Below, in pieces: positions 48,843 to 57,641 of a stretch of 64,000 bases of DNA. The position numbers and the translations under genes were made by a program. A model generated the notes under the pieces. It was not told where the DNA came from. It worked only from the letters and a program-made list of their open reading frames with translations, and ran no database searches. How positions within the stretch are numbered: position 1 is the first letter of the stretch; each line of letters starts with the position of its first letter. The DNA lies in the NCBI GenBank assembly GCA_026002975.1, contig BPGJ01000002.1:1-64000 (forward strand), given 5' to 3'. This stretch comes from Acidimicrobiia bacterium. GTDB taxonomy: Bacteria > Actinomycetota > Acidimicrobiia > Spongiisociales > ZC4RG35.

Positions 48843-49847
48843 TCAGTCGTAGCCGGCCTCCTCCATCAGCCGGATCGCATCGGCGTTGAGGGCGGCGAAT
48901 TCGGCCGCGTTGAGCGGATCCTCTTTGAAGGTTCCCCATTGGGCGGGGATGGGAGGCGGCGGCACCTCCGGGTTGACCGGGTATTCGTGGTTGCCGTAGA
49001 CGAACTCCTCCTGACCGTCGGTGGCGAGCCACTCTAGGAGGGTCACCGCCTGGTCCGGGTCGTCGGCCCAGGTGGTCACACCGGCTCCCGAGATGTTGAC
49101 GTGGACACCTCGGTCGCCCTGGTTGGCCCAGAAGATCCGCACCGGGAACGAGGGGTCCTCGGCGAGTAGACGAGCCAGGTAGTAGTGGTTGGTGATCCCG
49201 ACGTCGCATCCTCCCGCGGCGATCGTCTCCAGGATCTGGACGTCGCTGTTGATGATCTGGGTGTCGTTGTCGACCCAACCCCGAACCACGTCGAGGGCTT
49301 CCTCGTAGCCGTGGTGGGCTATCAGGCTGGCGACGAGCGACTGGGTGTAGACGTTGGTGGAGTTCCGCATGCAGAGTCGGCCGCTCCACCTGGGATCGGC
49401 CAGGTCCTCATAGGTAGAGAGCTCCGAGGGGTCCACCCGGTCGGGGTGGTACACGATGGTCCTCACCCGCTTGGACAGACCGAACCAGAGCCCGTCGGGA
49501 TGGCGCAGGTTGGGAGGCACCGCGGTCTCCAACACCTCCGAATCGGTCGGCTGGAGCAGCCCCTCCTCGGCGGCGATCTGGAGGTTGGCCGCGTCGACGG
49601 TCATGAACACGTCGGCCGAGGTCTGGTCGGCTTCGGCCTGAAGGCGTTCCCGCAGCTCGGCGTCCCCACCGAACAGGAACTCGACCGACACGCCGGTGTC
49701 CTCGGCGAAGGCAAGGAACGCCTCCTCCAGGTCGTAGTGACGTCCGCTGTACACCCGCACCGTGTCGCCCCCGTCGAACGCCGAGACCACCCCGCAGGCG
49801 GTGAGCAGAAGTACCCAGGTCGACAGAACGAGAACCCGTCGCATCAT
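48843..49847 (-). CDS. fbpA: Ferric-iron-binding lipoprotein
   Basis: A 334-residue substrate-binding lipoprotein, lipobox LLTAC with Cys18. It belongs to the Fe3+-binding FbpA class: VRVYSGRHYDLEEAF at the N-terminus, SADVFMTVDAANLQ, and the adjacent tyrosines in ITNHYYLARLL that ligate ferric iron in the family. ATG 49847 follows AAGGAG at eight bases. Two overlapping inverted repeats and a DtxR-box-like sequence lie upstream. Confidence 0.9.
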   Translation of the reverse strand: MMRRVLVLSTWVLLLTACGVVSAFDGGDTVRVYSGRHYDLEEAFLAFAEDTGVSVEFLFGGDAELRERLQAEADQTSADVFMTVDAANLQIAAEEGLLQPTDSEVLETAVPPNLRHPDGLWFGLSKRVRTIVYHPDRVDPSELSTYEDLADPRWSGRLCMRNSTNVYTQSLVASLIAHHGYEEALDVVRGWVDNDTQIINSDVQILETIAAGGCDVGITNHYYLARLLAEDPSFPVRIFWANQGDRGVHVNISGAGVTTWADDPDQAVTLLEWLATDGQEEFVYGNHEYPVNPEVPPPPIPAQWGTFKEDPLNAAEFAALNADAIRLMEEAGYD

Positions 49848-49866
49848 GTAAAGCACTCCTTGAAAG

Positions 49867-49905
49867 GTCGGTAAGGGAAGCCTAATTATCACTATGGTGA
49901 TAGTG
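49867..49905 (-). promoter_or_regulatory. Operator-like sequences upstream of fbpA
   Basis: 49887-49905 holds two overlapping perfect inverted repeats, TATCAC-TATG-GTGATA and CACTAT-GGTG-ATAGTG. Next to it, 49867-49885 on the minus strand (TTAGGCTTCCCTTACCGAC) matches the 19-base DtxR/IdeR consensus at about 13 positions. Both are 20-58 bases before the fbpA ATG, consistent with iron- or metal-dependent repression. Confidence 0.5.
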
Positions 49906-50100
49906 CAAAACCGTTCGTGATGTCATCGGATGCTGAGCAATCCGGGCTCCTACGCCATCAGCGACGACTCCGTATCACTAGACCCGTCGTAATACGGGCC
50001 GACGCTGAACAGAAGGATCCGGTATGCGAGTGTCAGCGCAGCGAGCCGCCGAGCGCCCACGGCGACCGCGCGCTCCGACCTAGGCGAATTGCACCGGCGT
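49906..50100. other. Gap without recognisable genes
   Basis: I see no coding or RNA gene here. CCGTAT and ATACGG (49970-49997) form a weak inverted repeat. Base composition is less GC-rich than in the flanking housekeeping genes. Confidence 0.5.
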
Positions 50101-51252
50101 TCAGCCCTCCCGTGCCGTAGCTGTCCGAACCCGGAATCCGACCGTCGGGTCGCCAGTGACGTCGACCATGACCGACTCCGCTCCCGCCCACATATCCGCC
50201 GGCAGGGTGGCGATCACGTCGCCGGTCGTCAGGTCGGGGAACGTGGTCGAGGTCCAACCCACCAGTTCTGCGTCGGTGCCGGCGGGGAAGTAGCCGAACA
50301 GCGGCACCGGTCCGGTCTGAGGACCTTTCTCGGTCCGGAGCCCGAAGGGGCCGAGGACCCCGACGCCGGAGAACCGCAACCCCACCCACGGGTAGGCGGC
50401 GGCCAGGTCGCTGACATCGGCGATCACCAGCTCCCGCTGCACCCAGCCGTCAACGCCTGCGGCCGCGTCGGCGCCGGGGATGACCTCGTCGTCGGTGACG
50501 AAGAGCTGGCGTGCCTCGGGCGGGACGGCCAACCACGCTTCCAACCGGTCCGACGGAGTCGGTTCGATCGGACCACTTTCGAAACCTTTGGCCCGCCGCC
50601 AGTCCCCCAACGGACCCGGGGTTGTGGCCTCAGGTGCCGGCAGGCCCGCCTCGAGGGCTTCGGTGCGCGCGTCCCGTGCCTTGCGACCGGCTAGCGCATC
50701 CGTGATCAACCCCAACGCCGCGTCTCGCCCCTGCCCATACAGGGCATACACCTCGGCGTACTGGTCGTAGTATCCGGTAGGCGCGTCGATGAGACGCCAC
50801 TGATCGTCGAACACCATGATCACCGCGTAGGCGCGTAGTCCGTCGCCCTCGGTCACCCCTCTCTCCAGTTCGGCGGGGCTGCCGGCGGCCTGGAGCGCAA
50901 CGAACACCCGGCGCTCCTTCAGGTCCACCTTCGTCGACGGAGCGACGAGCATCGCGGGGATCCGGGTACCGACGGGAAGGTCCGGTGTGTCGTACTCGAC
51001 CCACGACACGTACACCGGCTTCTGGAACAACACGTCTGTCACGACGAGGTCGAGATAGCGGTACCCCGGGGGAACATCCTCCTGCGCGACGACATCGGCT
51101 TCTATCAGCCAGGTCGTCGCCGCGATGTAGCCGGTCGCATCCCGCGTACCGCTCCGAGCGGTATCGGATGACGTGCAGGCGCCCGTGACCAGGGCGAACA
51201 TGGCAAGGGGGGCTACGAACAGTCGAGTTGGCGATGGCCTGCTCCGGCGCAT
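50101..51252 (-). CDS. Secreted lipoprotein of unknown function
   Basis: A 383-residue lipoprotein: signal helix, lipobox ALVTGAC with Cys26, then a soluble domain with no motif I recognise. Its middle (about residues 130-230) is helical and charged, and the rest beta-rich. It starts twelve bases after the stop of the secreted metalloprotease gene, so the two probably form one operon and both act outside the cell. Codon use is less GC-biased than in nearby housekeeping genes. Confidence 0.75.
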   Translation of the reverse strand: MRRSRPSPTRLFVAPLAMFALVTGACTSSDTARSGTRDATGYIAATTWLIEADVVAQEDVPPGYRYLDLVVTDVLFQKPVYVSWVEYDTPDLPVGTRIPAMLVAPSTKVDLKERRVFVALQAAGSPAELERGVTEGDGLRAYAVIMVFDDQWRLIDAPTGYYDQYAEVYALYGQGRDAALGLITDALAGRKARDARTEALEAGLPAPEATTPGPLGDWRRAKGFESGPIEPTPSDRLEAWLAVPPEARQLFVTDDEVIPGADAAAGVDGWVQRELVIADVSDLAAAYPWVGLRFSGVGVLGPFGLRTEKGPQTGPVPLFGYFPAGTDAELVGWTSTTFPDLTTGDVIATLPADMWAGAESVMVDVTGDPTVGFRVRTATAREG

Positions 51253-51264
51253 GGCTTCTTCCCC

Positions 51265-52395
51265 TCAGTAGTTCACCAGCACTCTCACCCGGTCCACGCC
51301 GACCAAGGCTCGGGATCCATCGGCCCGAAACATGCGGTTGTATACATATACTCGCACCTCGATTCCGCCTTCTTCGGCCGCGACGTCTGGCGGGTTCTCG
51401 CCCGACGTATCGCAGTACTCCCATGTCATCGTCGGGGTGCAGTACCTCGGGAAGTAGCGGGCAGCGGCGAACGAGTATGAGCCGCTTCGACGCTCCGGAT
51501 AGCCACAGTCCGGCGTGGAAACGGTGTAGTTCCGCACCCGCAACATCACCTTGACGTTGCCGGTGTCGGTGGACACGTCCTTGATGTAATTGGCCCGAGC
51601 TTTCACCCAGTCGATGGTCGGGTCGTCGATGAGTCGCGTGGTGGAGAAGATGTACGACTCGGCACTGTTGTGCAGGAATTTCAGGTAGTAGGGAGTGCCA
51701 TCCACGCCGCCCGCGACCCGGTAGGTGATCGACCCCGACTTGATCCCCCAGAACTCCATGTAGCCGCCGTCCTCCTCGAAGGACGAGTTGGCCGTCGCCG
51801 ACCGGTAGGCACCGGACACGTCGGACTGCAACTGCATGGCCGCATGATCATCCTGGGTCAGACGGTATGTCCCTCCATCATTCCAGCCGCACGCCCACAT
51901 GACCGGTGGGTTGTCGCCGCCCAGCGAGTCCGTTCGGTGCACGTGGTCGAGCCCGATCGCATGGCCCATCTCGTGGGCGGCCAGCTTCTTGAACTCTGCC
52001 GGATTGTCACGGATTTCCTGTCGGTGCTGAGTGTTGAACACGATCTGGCCGGTGTTGCAGTTCCCCGACCCGTACGAAGATGACACCTGCCAGGACCAGT
52101 CGACGTTCACTATCTGCGAACCGGACGTCTCCGAGATCGTCACCGGTTGGGAACCGTCGTACCTGTCTACGTCCCACTCCCACACGTTGAAACCAGTCAT
52201 GGCGGTCGCCTTCTCCGAGGACGTCCAATCGTTGCCCTCCCAGACCACTCTGACGCTGGTCTTGTCGCAGACCGCGTTGGAGGCGGCATCGGCTGGGAGC
52301 AATCCGAATACGGCAAGTCCACCCAGGAGGAGCACGAACAAGCCAAATCTCGGTGTGACCGATCGAGTCATCGGACGACGAACCCCCAACATCAC
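51265..52395 (-). CDS. Secreted metzincin (matrixin-like) metalloprotease
   Basis: A 376-residue secreted protease. A signal peptide (about residues 12-38, cleaved after ADA) precedes a catalytic domain with the zinc motif HEMGHAIGLDH (His141, Glu142, His145, His151) and a methionine turn at NPPVMWA (Met166), which define metzincins. The remaining 200 residues are beta-rich and may bind substrate. Codon use is less GC-rich and rarer codons (ATA, TAT, TTG) are more frequent than in neighbours, suggesting acquisition. The start GTG 52395 is uncertain; ATG 52371 also precedes the signal peptide. Confidence 0.83.
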   Translation of the reverse strand: MMLGVRRPMTRSVTPRFGLFVLLLGGLAVFGLLPADAASNAVCDKTSVRVVWEGNDWTSSEKATAMTGFNVWEWDVDRYDGSQPVTISETSGSQIVNVDWSWQVSSSYGSGNCNTGQIVFNTQHRQEIRDNPAEFKKLAAHEMGHAIGLDHVHRTDSLGGDNPPVMWACGWNDGGTYRLTQDDHAAMQLQSDVSGAYRSATANSSFEEDGGYMEFWGIKSGSITYRVAGGVDGTPYYLKFLHNSAESYIFSTTRLIDDPTIDWVKARANYIKDVSTDTGNVKVMLRVRNYTVSTPDCGYPERRSGSYSFAAARYFPRYCTPTMTWEYCDTSGENPPDVAAEEGGIEVRVYVYNRMFRADGSRALVGVDRVRVLVNY

Positions 52396-52722
52396 GACAC
52401 CGTATCGCCATTATCGCGCTCCCGCCCCCCCCTTGTCAAGAGCTCCAGCAAGCCTTCTTTGCACTCCCTCTGCTTGCACCGGAATGCTATGTGACACTCT
52501 TTCCGTCGTCTTGGGGGTTGGCGCCCTCCTTCGGCTGGTAGTAGCGGCTGGGGTCGATGGTGAAGGCCTGGATGAGGGCGGCACCATGGTAGGTGTAGAC
52601 GAGCCGGGCCGACTCCGGCGACTCCCACCTGGGCTCGGGCTTAGCAGGATCCGGCCTGGAAAGTGTGGCCTGTCAGCCGATGTCGCTGGAGAACCAGAGG
52701 TCAGTCTCCGCGCCGACTGGCC
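52396..52722. other. 327-base gap between moaA and the protease gene
   Basis: No complete gene is visible. The minus strand carries a start-less coding remnant (52487-52672, listed separately). The rest, including a run of eight C near 52432, shows no promoter or RNA I can support. Confidence 0.5.
52487..52672 (-). pseudogene. Start-less coding remnant
   Basis: Downstream of a TGA at 52675-52673 an open frame of 61 codons runs to TAG 52487 with protein-like content (ARLVYTYHGAALIQAF, then TIDPSRYYQPKEGANPQDDG) and high-GC codon bias, but it has no ATG, GTG or TTG. It looks like the 3' end of a lost gene, perhaps truncated by rearrangement near the IS element. I do not recognise the family. 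Confidence 0.4.
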
Positions 52723-53733
52723 TTACCCGCCGATGTAGCTCATCTCGACCTTGGGGAGACCCACCGTCTGGGAGGACCGGATCTCGGAGTAGCGGTCGGA
52801 CCGCGCCTCCCAGACCCGGCGGATCGTCTGCTCCAGCTCCTCGTCGGAGGCGCCGTCCCTCAGGAGTCGACGTAGGTCGGTCCCCGAGGAGGCGAACAGA
52901 CAGGTGTACAGCTTCCCCTCCGCCGACAGGCGGGCTCGGGTGCAATCCCCGCAGAACGGCTGGGTCACCGACGCGATGACTCCGATCTCGCCGCTGCCGT
53001 CCTTGTACCGCCAACGGTTGGCCACCTCCCCCCGATAGTTGGGCGCCAACGGTTCCAAGGGGAACACCGAGTCGATCATCCGGATGATCTCGGCGGCGGG
53101 CACCACGTCCTCCATCCTCCAGCCGTTGGTGGTGCCGACGTCCATGTACTCGATGAACCGAACGATGTGCCCGGTTCCCCTGAAACGGCGAGCCATGTCC
53201 ACCACCGATCCGTCGTTGACGCCCCGCTTCACGACCATGTTGATCTTGACGGGGACCAGGCCCGCCCGGGCGGCGGCTTCGATGCCCTCGATCACCTTCT
53301 CCACCGGAAACCCGACGTCGTTCATGGCCATGAACACGGTGTCGTCGGTGGAGTCGAGGCTCACCGTGACCCGCCGCAAGCCGGCCGAGGCGAGGGCTTC
53401 GGCCTTCCGCGCCAGCAGCGAGCCGTTGGTGGTGAGAGTGAGGTCCTCTACCCCCTCCAAGGAGGCGAGCATTCCCACCAGGTCCTCGATCCCCTTGCGG
53501 AGCAACGGTTCACCGCCGGTGAGGCGGATCTTGCGCACCCCCAACCGGACGAAGATCCGAGCCACCCGGGTGATCTCCTCGAAGGTGAGTAGCTCGTCCC
53601 GGGGAAGGAACTGGTAGTCCCGACTGAAGATCTCCTTGGGCATGCAGTAGGTGCACCTGAAGTTGCATCGGTCGGTCACCGAGATCCGAAGGTCCCGGAC
53701 GGGACGTCCCAGGGTGTCTACGGGGCCGGTCAC
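52723..53733 (-). CDS. moaA: GTP 3',8-cyclase (molybdenum cofactor biosynthesis)
   Basis: MoaA is the radical-SAM enzyme that starts molybdopterin synthesis from GTP. The 336 residues have the SAM cluster motif CNFRCTYC (Cys23, 27, 30), TGGEPLLR, the second cluster cysteines in [21 protein letters not shown]'s region (CGDC and a later Cys), and the C-terminal Gly-Gly needed for activity. I chose GTG 53733; ATG 53763 would add ten residues. Its upstream region is now occupied by the IS element, whose left end is 53 bases before this start. Confidence 0.93.
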   Translation of the reverse strand: MTGPVDTLGRPVRDLRISVTDRCNFRCTYCMPKEIFSRDYQFLPRDELLTFEEITRVARIFVRLGVRKIRLTGGEPLLRKGIEDLVGMLASLEGVEDLTLTTNGSLLARKAEALASAGLRRVTVSLDSTDDTVFMAMNDVGFPVEKVIEGIEAAARAGLVPVKINMVVKRGVNDGSVVDMARRFRGTGHIVRFIEYMDVGTTNGWRMEDVVPAAEIIRMIDSVFPLEPLAPNYRGEVANRWRYKDGSGEIGVIASVTQPFCGDCTRARLSAEGKLYTCLFASSGTDLRRLLRDGASDEELEQTIRRVWEARSDRYSEIRSSQTVGLPKVEMSYIGG

Positions 53734-53785
53734 GTGAGAAAGCCTACCGAGACGCCGGCCCATCCCTCAGTTAGCGTCCCCGGAC

Positions 53786-53802
53786 GTGGTGGACTTTTGG
53801 GG
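53786..53802 (+). repeat. IS256-type left inverted repeat
   Basis: GTGGTGGACTTTTGGGG. Matches the right end in reverse orientation over 12 contiguous bases, then differs by one T. Confidence 0.8.
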
Positions 53803-53872
53803 GAAATCCACAGTTGAAGAGAGGCCATCGTCCATCCTCACCTGAGGTCGGACAACCACAAGGAGGTGGACG

Positions 53873-55099
53873 ATGGCCAAGACCAGGATGGACTTCGACT
53901 CGTTCGTTGGCAAGCTCCTCTCAGAAGAGGACGCCGACGTCCTTCGAGAAGGAGTGCGGGTCCTTGCCCAGGCCCTCATGGAGGCCGAGGTCTCGGGGAG
54001 GATCGGAGCGGGGCTTTATGAGCGGACCGGAGAGCGCACCGCCTACCGCAACGGGTATCGGACCCGGACCTGGGACACCCGGGTGGGCACCTTGGAGCTC
54101 CAGATCCCCAAGATCACCCCCGGCACCTACTTCCCTTCGCTTCTCGAGCCCCGGCGGCGCACCGAGCGGGCCCTGGTGTCGGTGATCCAGGAGGCCTACG
54201 TGGCAGGAGTCTCCACCCGCAAGGTGGACGACCTGGTGCGGGCCCTGGGCCTGGAGGGGATCTCGCGTTCCCAGGTGTCCCGGATCTGCCGGGAGCTCGA
54301 CCGGGAGGTGGAGGCCTTCCGGAACCGACCTATCTCCGGCGACCACCCCTACCTGTTCGTCGACGCCACCTACCACAAGGTGAGAGAGGACTCCCGGGTG
54401 ATCTCTATGGCCACGGTGGTGGCGGTGGGGGTATCCCGGTCTGGGGAGCGCCAGGTGCTGGGGGTCGATGCCGGGCCGTCAGAGGACGAGGCGTTTTGGA
54501 CCCGGTTCCTCCGGGACCTGGTGCGGAGGGGCCTCAAGGGGGTGCTCCTGGTGGTCTCCGACGCCCACGAGGGGCTCAAGGCAGCCATCGCCAAGGTGCT
54601 GCAGGGAGCCGCCTGGCAAAGGTGTCGGGTGCACTTCATGCGCAACCTGCTCTCCACCGTCCCCAAGGGCGCCCAGGAGCTGGTGGCCTCTTTCGTCCGG
54701 ACCGTCTTCGCCCAGCCCGACTACGCCTCGGCCCGGACTCAGCTCGAGCGGGTGGCAGAGGGGCTCAGGGGGAGGTTCCCCAAGGCCGCCGAGCTGCTCG
54801 AGGACGCCTCTGAGGACCTCCTGGCGCACTTCCACTTCCCCGAACCCCACCGAAGACGCCTGGCGTCAACCAACCCGCTCGAGCGGCTCCACAAAGAGAT
54901 CAAGCGGAGGACCTATGTGATCGGGATCCACCCCAACCGGGAGGCCCTGCTCCGCATCGTGGGGATGGTGCTGGCCGAACAAGACGACGAGTGGGCCGTC
55001 GCCGACCGCCGGTACTTCTCCCAAGAGTCGATGGACCGCATCTACGCCCCTGAGGAAGGAGGTGAGGCCCACCAGGAGCCCGTCGCAGCGATCGCATGA
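53873..55099 (+). CDS. IS256-family transposase
   Basis: A 408-residue mutator-type (Transposase_mut) DDE enzyme. The catalytic triad is Asp164 (LFVDATYHKV), Asp230 (VVSDAHEGL) and Glu337 (STNPLERLHKEIKRR), with the conserved CRVHFMRNLL block (Cys251, His254) between the last two. Full length and unbroken, so potentially active. ATG 53873 follows AAGGAGGTGG at a good distance. Confidence 0.95.
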   Translation: MAKTRMDFDSFVGKLLSEEDADVLREGVRVLAQALMEAEVSGRIGAGLYERTGERTAYRNGYRTRTWDTRVGTLELQIPKITPGTYFPSLLEPRRRTERALVSVIQEAYVAGVSTRKVDDLVRALGLEGISRSQVSRICRELDREVEAFRNRPISGDHPYLFVDATYHKVREDSRVISMATVVAVGVSRSGERQVLGVDAGPSEDEAFWTRFLRDLVRRGLKGVLLVVSDAHEGLKAAIAKVLQGAAWQRCRVHFMRNLLSTVPKGAQELVASFVRTVFAQPDYASARTQLERVAEGLRGRFPKAAELLEDASEDLLAHFHFPEPHRRRLASTNPLERLHKEIKRRTYVIGIHPNREALLRIVGMVLAEQDDEWAVADRRYFSQESMDRIYAPEEGGEAHQEPVAAIA

Positions 55100-55118
55100 G
55101 AGTGGTGAGGATGGCAGA

Positions 55119-55134
55119 CCCCAAAGTCCACCAC
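55119..55134 (-). repeat. IS256-type right inverted repeat
   Basis: On the reverse strand it reads GTGGTGGACTTTGGGG and ends the element 35 bases after the transposase stop. Confidence 0.8.
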
Positions 55135-55144
55135 TTGACGGGAC

Positions 55145-55174
55145 GTGACCCATCCCTCACCGGCCGGTTATATT
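55145..55174 (+). promoter_or_regulatory. Likely leaderless promoter of the MBL-rhodanese gene
   Basis: TATATT (55169-55174) ends seven bases before ATG 55182, so transcription would start at or next to the start codon. A weak GTGACC (55145-55150) stands 18 bases upstream. The promoter lies just outside the right end of the IS element. Confidence 0.45.
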
Positions 55175-55181
55175 CAGATTT

Positions 55182-56508
55182 ATGCATATACATCGGTTGG
55201 CTACACCTTCCCTGGGTGACTCTTCCTATCTGTTGGAGCATCGTGGTGTCGGTGTGTTGGTGGACCCTCAGAGGGACGCCGCCCGGTTCCTCGGGTTGAT
55301 CGATCGGTTGGGGGTCGAGGTGCGGGTGGTGTGCGACACCCACGTCCACAACGACTACCTGTCCGGGACACCCGGCCTGGCCCGCCGTCTGGGCGCCGAC
55401 CCGGTCCTACCGGCCGGCTCCGGTGTCGAATACCGATTTCGTCCCGCCTTCCATCTGGAAGACATCGAGATCGGCGAGGGGCTGACCTTGCGCCCCCTCC
55501 ACACCCCGGGCCACACCCCCGAGCACGTCTCCTATCTGGCCGTGATCGACGGGATCCCCCAAGCGGTGTTCTCCGGCGGTTCCCTCCTGGTCGGGTCGGC
55601 GGGACGCACCGACCTGCTCGGGTCGAGCCTCACCGAGGTGTTGGCGACCCTGCAGTTCGGCTCTGATCTCTCGCCTCGCCGCCCTGCCCGACGAGGCGGG
55701 GCTGTACCCCACCCATGGGTCGGGGTCGTTCTGCACCTCGGCTCCCGCCGGGCTCGACACCTCCGCCATCGGCCGGGAGAGGCGAATCGAATCCGCTGCT
55801 CTCCGGGTCGACGAGGAACGGTTCGTGGAGGCCATCACCGCCGAGCTGGCGCCCTACCCCGACTACTACGCCCACATGGCGCCGCTCAACCGGTCCGGAC
55901 CCGAACTGGTCGACCGGTTGGAACCGCCCGTGGTCTCCGACCCCCGACCACCTGGTCCGAGGCTCCTCGACCGGCGGGGCGCCAGGTGGTCGACGTCCGG
56001 AGCCGCTTCGCCTACGCCCGAGGCGCACCTGCCCGGGTCTCTCAACATCGAGGCCGGGACCGAGACCGCCGCCTGGGTGGGTTGGCTGGTTCCCTTCGGG
56101 TCACCGGTGGTGCTGGTCACCGGGGGAATCGACGTCTCCGATGTGATCCTGGATCTGGCCCGCATCGGCTACGAGACGGCCGGGCTGGTGACGGACCCCG
56201 AGGTTCTCCCCCGAAAGACCCGTTCCGGGATCGCCACCGTCGCCGACCTGTTGGAGCGCCTGGGATCGGTGGCGGTACTGGACGTTCGAGACCCGCTGGA
56301 GCGGGCTCGCCGTGCGCTGCCCGGCACCGTACACCGTTACGTACCCGATCTTCGCCGGGGCCTGCCCGACGAGCTCGCAGACGTAGAAGAGGTGTGGACG
56401 GTGTGCGAGTCGGGTTTCAGAGCCTCGATCGCGGCGGGTCTGGTGGAGCGGGCCGGACGCCGACCGGTGGTGGTGGCTCAGGGTGGGGTGTCCTCGGTCG
56501 CCGCTTGA
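55182..56508 (+). CDS. Metallo-beta-lactamase-rhodanese protein, persulfide-dioxygenase-like (several frameshifts)
   Basis: An about 442-residue protein of the ETHE1/persulfide dioxygenase-rhodanese type. The MBL domain has CDTHVHNDYLSG (metal motif), LHTPGHTPEHVSY and GGSLLVGSAGRTDL; after a break near 55661 it continues AALPDEAGLYPTHGSGSFC. Two rhodanese domains follow; the last has VLDVRDPLERARRALPG and the loop VCESGFRASIAAGL, whose Cys could carry the persulfide. At least three more indels lie between 55940 and 56030. It probably oxidises or transfers sulfane sulfur. The 3' end overlaps the convergent bactofilin-like gene by 31 bases. Confidence 0.78.
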
Positions 56509-57641
56509 TCTCCCCCCGAGGCGAACCACCCGCCGACACCCACCAGACCCACCACCAGGATCCAGAACGGCCCCACCACCGGGACCAGCGCTACGGTCAC
56601 CAGCACCAACATCCCCACGGTCGACTGGGCGTAGGGTGACCTCTCGGGGAGCAGCCGACCCCCGACTGCGCCGGCCACAGGCACCGGACCCACCAGAAGG
56701 CCCACGGTGACCAGCGCCAGGAACAGGATCCCAACCGGCAGCGCTATGAGCAACAGAGGCACCGCGGCTTCGGGAGGCGCCAGAGAGAGTGCGACGACTC
56801 CACCGACCAGAACGGCGAGCACCGCCAGGCCCGAACCGATCCCCCAGACGATCGATCGGAGCGGCCGGAGGCCCACCGCGCGGGATGCCGACAGGGTCGC
56901 TCGGGGTGCGGCCCACAACATGGCCAGAGCCAACAGGATCATCCCCAGCCCCCACAGGATCCGGGTGAGCAGCCCCAACGCCCTCACCCTCACGTTGGGG
57001 GGAAGGGGACGACGCCGCACCAGGGTGCCGGCCACGGTGGCGTCCGGCGACACCTCCGCCTCTCGGCTGGAGGTGTACACCAGGTCCCCACCGACGGTGG
57101 TGCCGACCGCTACCTCCAACCGGTCGACGGTGAGGTCGACGTCCCGACCCACCTCCGACCGGAGCACGGCCCGGCGGCTCCATCCGCCCAGATCCCGACC
57201 CACCTCCCCGGCGACGTCGGCCGACACCGCCCACAGGTAGAGATCCCCGCCGATCGACCCGGTGTGCTCCACCCTCCCCGCCGCCACCCAGACGTCACCC
57301 GCCACCTCACCCGACACCCGGACGGTGCGGGCGATGGCCCGTACAGAACCCCCGACCTCCCCGGCCACCACCAGGGAGGTGGCGATCACTTCGAGGTCGC
57401 CTTCCACGGTTCCGTCGATCCGGACCTCGTGGGCGGCGGCAGCCACCAGGTCCCCGGCCACCACTCCCGCCACTCGGATCACGTTGCCTGCCGCGTAGAG
57501 GTCCTCGTCCACCCGGTCGCCCTCCCGGATCAACACCAGATCCGATTGGGTGCGTTCGGCCCTGGCGGGGAGAGGCAGGAGGAGAACGGCGGCGGCCACG
57601 AGGAACGCCGCCGTCCACCGGTCAGAGCGCCGTCGCCTCAC
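56478..57641 (-). CDS. Bactofilin-like (polymer-forming) repeat protein with membrane domain
   Basis: A 387-residue protein: signal peptide (about residues 10-28, ending ARA), then residues 35-215 of short beta-helix repeats rich in VxGxVxGDLxV (for example VAGDLVAAAAHEVRIDGTVE is cut to its pattern GDLVAAA, GTVEGDLEV), as in bactofilin-type polymer-forming proteins, then four or five membrane helices. It is probably exported and may be structural at the cell surface. The start overlaps nuoN2 by 20 bases, so it may be transcribed with complex I operon 2. Confidence 0.75.
   Translation of the reverse strand: MRRRRSDRWTAAFLVAAAVLLLPLPARAERTQSDLVLIREGDRVDEDLYAAGNVIRVAGVVAGDLVAAAAHEVRIDGTVEGDLEVIATSLVVAGEVGGSVRAIARTVRVSGEVAGDVWVAAGRVEHTGSIGGDLYLWAVSADVAGEVGRDLGGWSRRAVLRSEVGRDVDLTVDRLEVAVGTTVGGDLVYTSSREAEVSPDATVAGTLVRRRPLPPNVRVRALGLLTRILWGLGMILLALAMLWAAPRATLSASRAVGLRPLRSIVWGIGSGLAVLAVLVGGVVALSLAPPEAAVPLLLIALPVGILFLALVTVGLLVGPVPVAGAVGGRLLPERSPYAQSTVGMLVLVTVALVPVVGPFWILVVGLVGVGGWFASGGDQAATEDTPP

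Larger units (their letters stand above)
53786..55134 (+). mobile_element. IS256-family insertion sequence
   Basis: A complete element of about 1349 bases with one transposase gene and imperfect terminal inverted repeats: GTGGTGGACTTTTGGGG at the left and the same with one T fewer at the right end (reverse strand). I find no direct target duplication of 8-9 bases, so the insertion is old or the flanks have rearranged. Confidence 0.85.

Noticed and set aside
49906-50100. Small RNA or tRNA gene in the gap
   Set aside because: No cloverleaf, promoter-terminator pair or conserved RNA motif could be recognised.
53777-55143. Target-site duplication of the IS256 element
   Set aside because: The bases flanking the two inverted repeats (CCCCGGAC and TTGACGGG) do not match. 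A shared GGACGTG occurs near both ends but not at equal distance.
55135-55174. TTGACG at 55135 as -35 box for the MBL-rhodanese gene
   Set aside because: It is 28 bases from the -10 box TATATT, too far for a sigma-70-type promoter.
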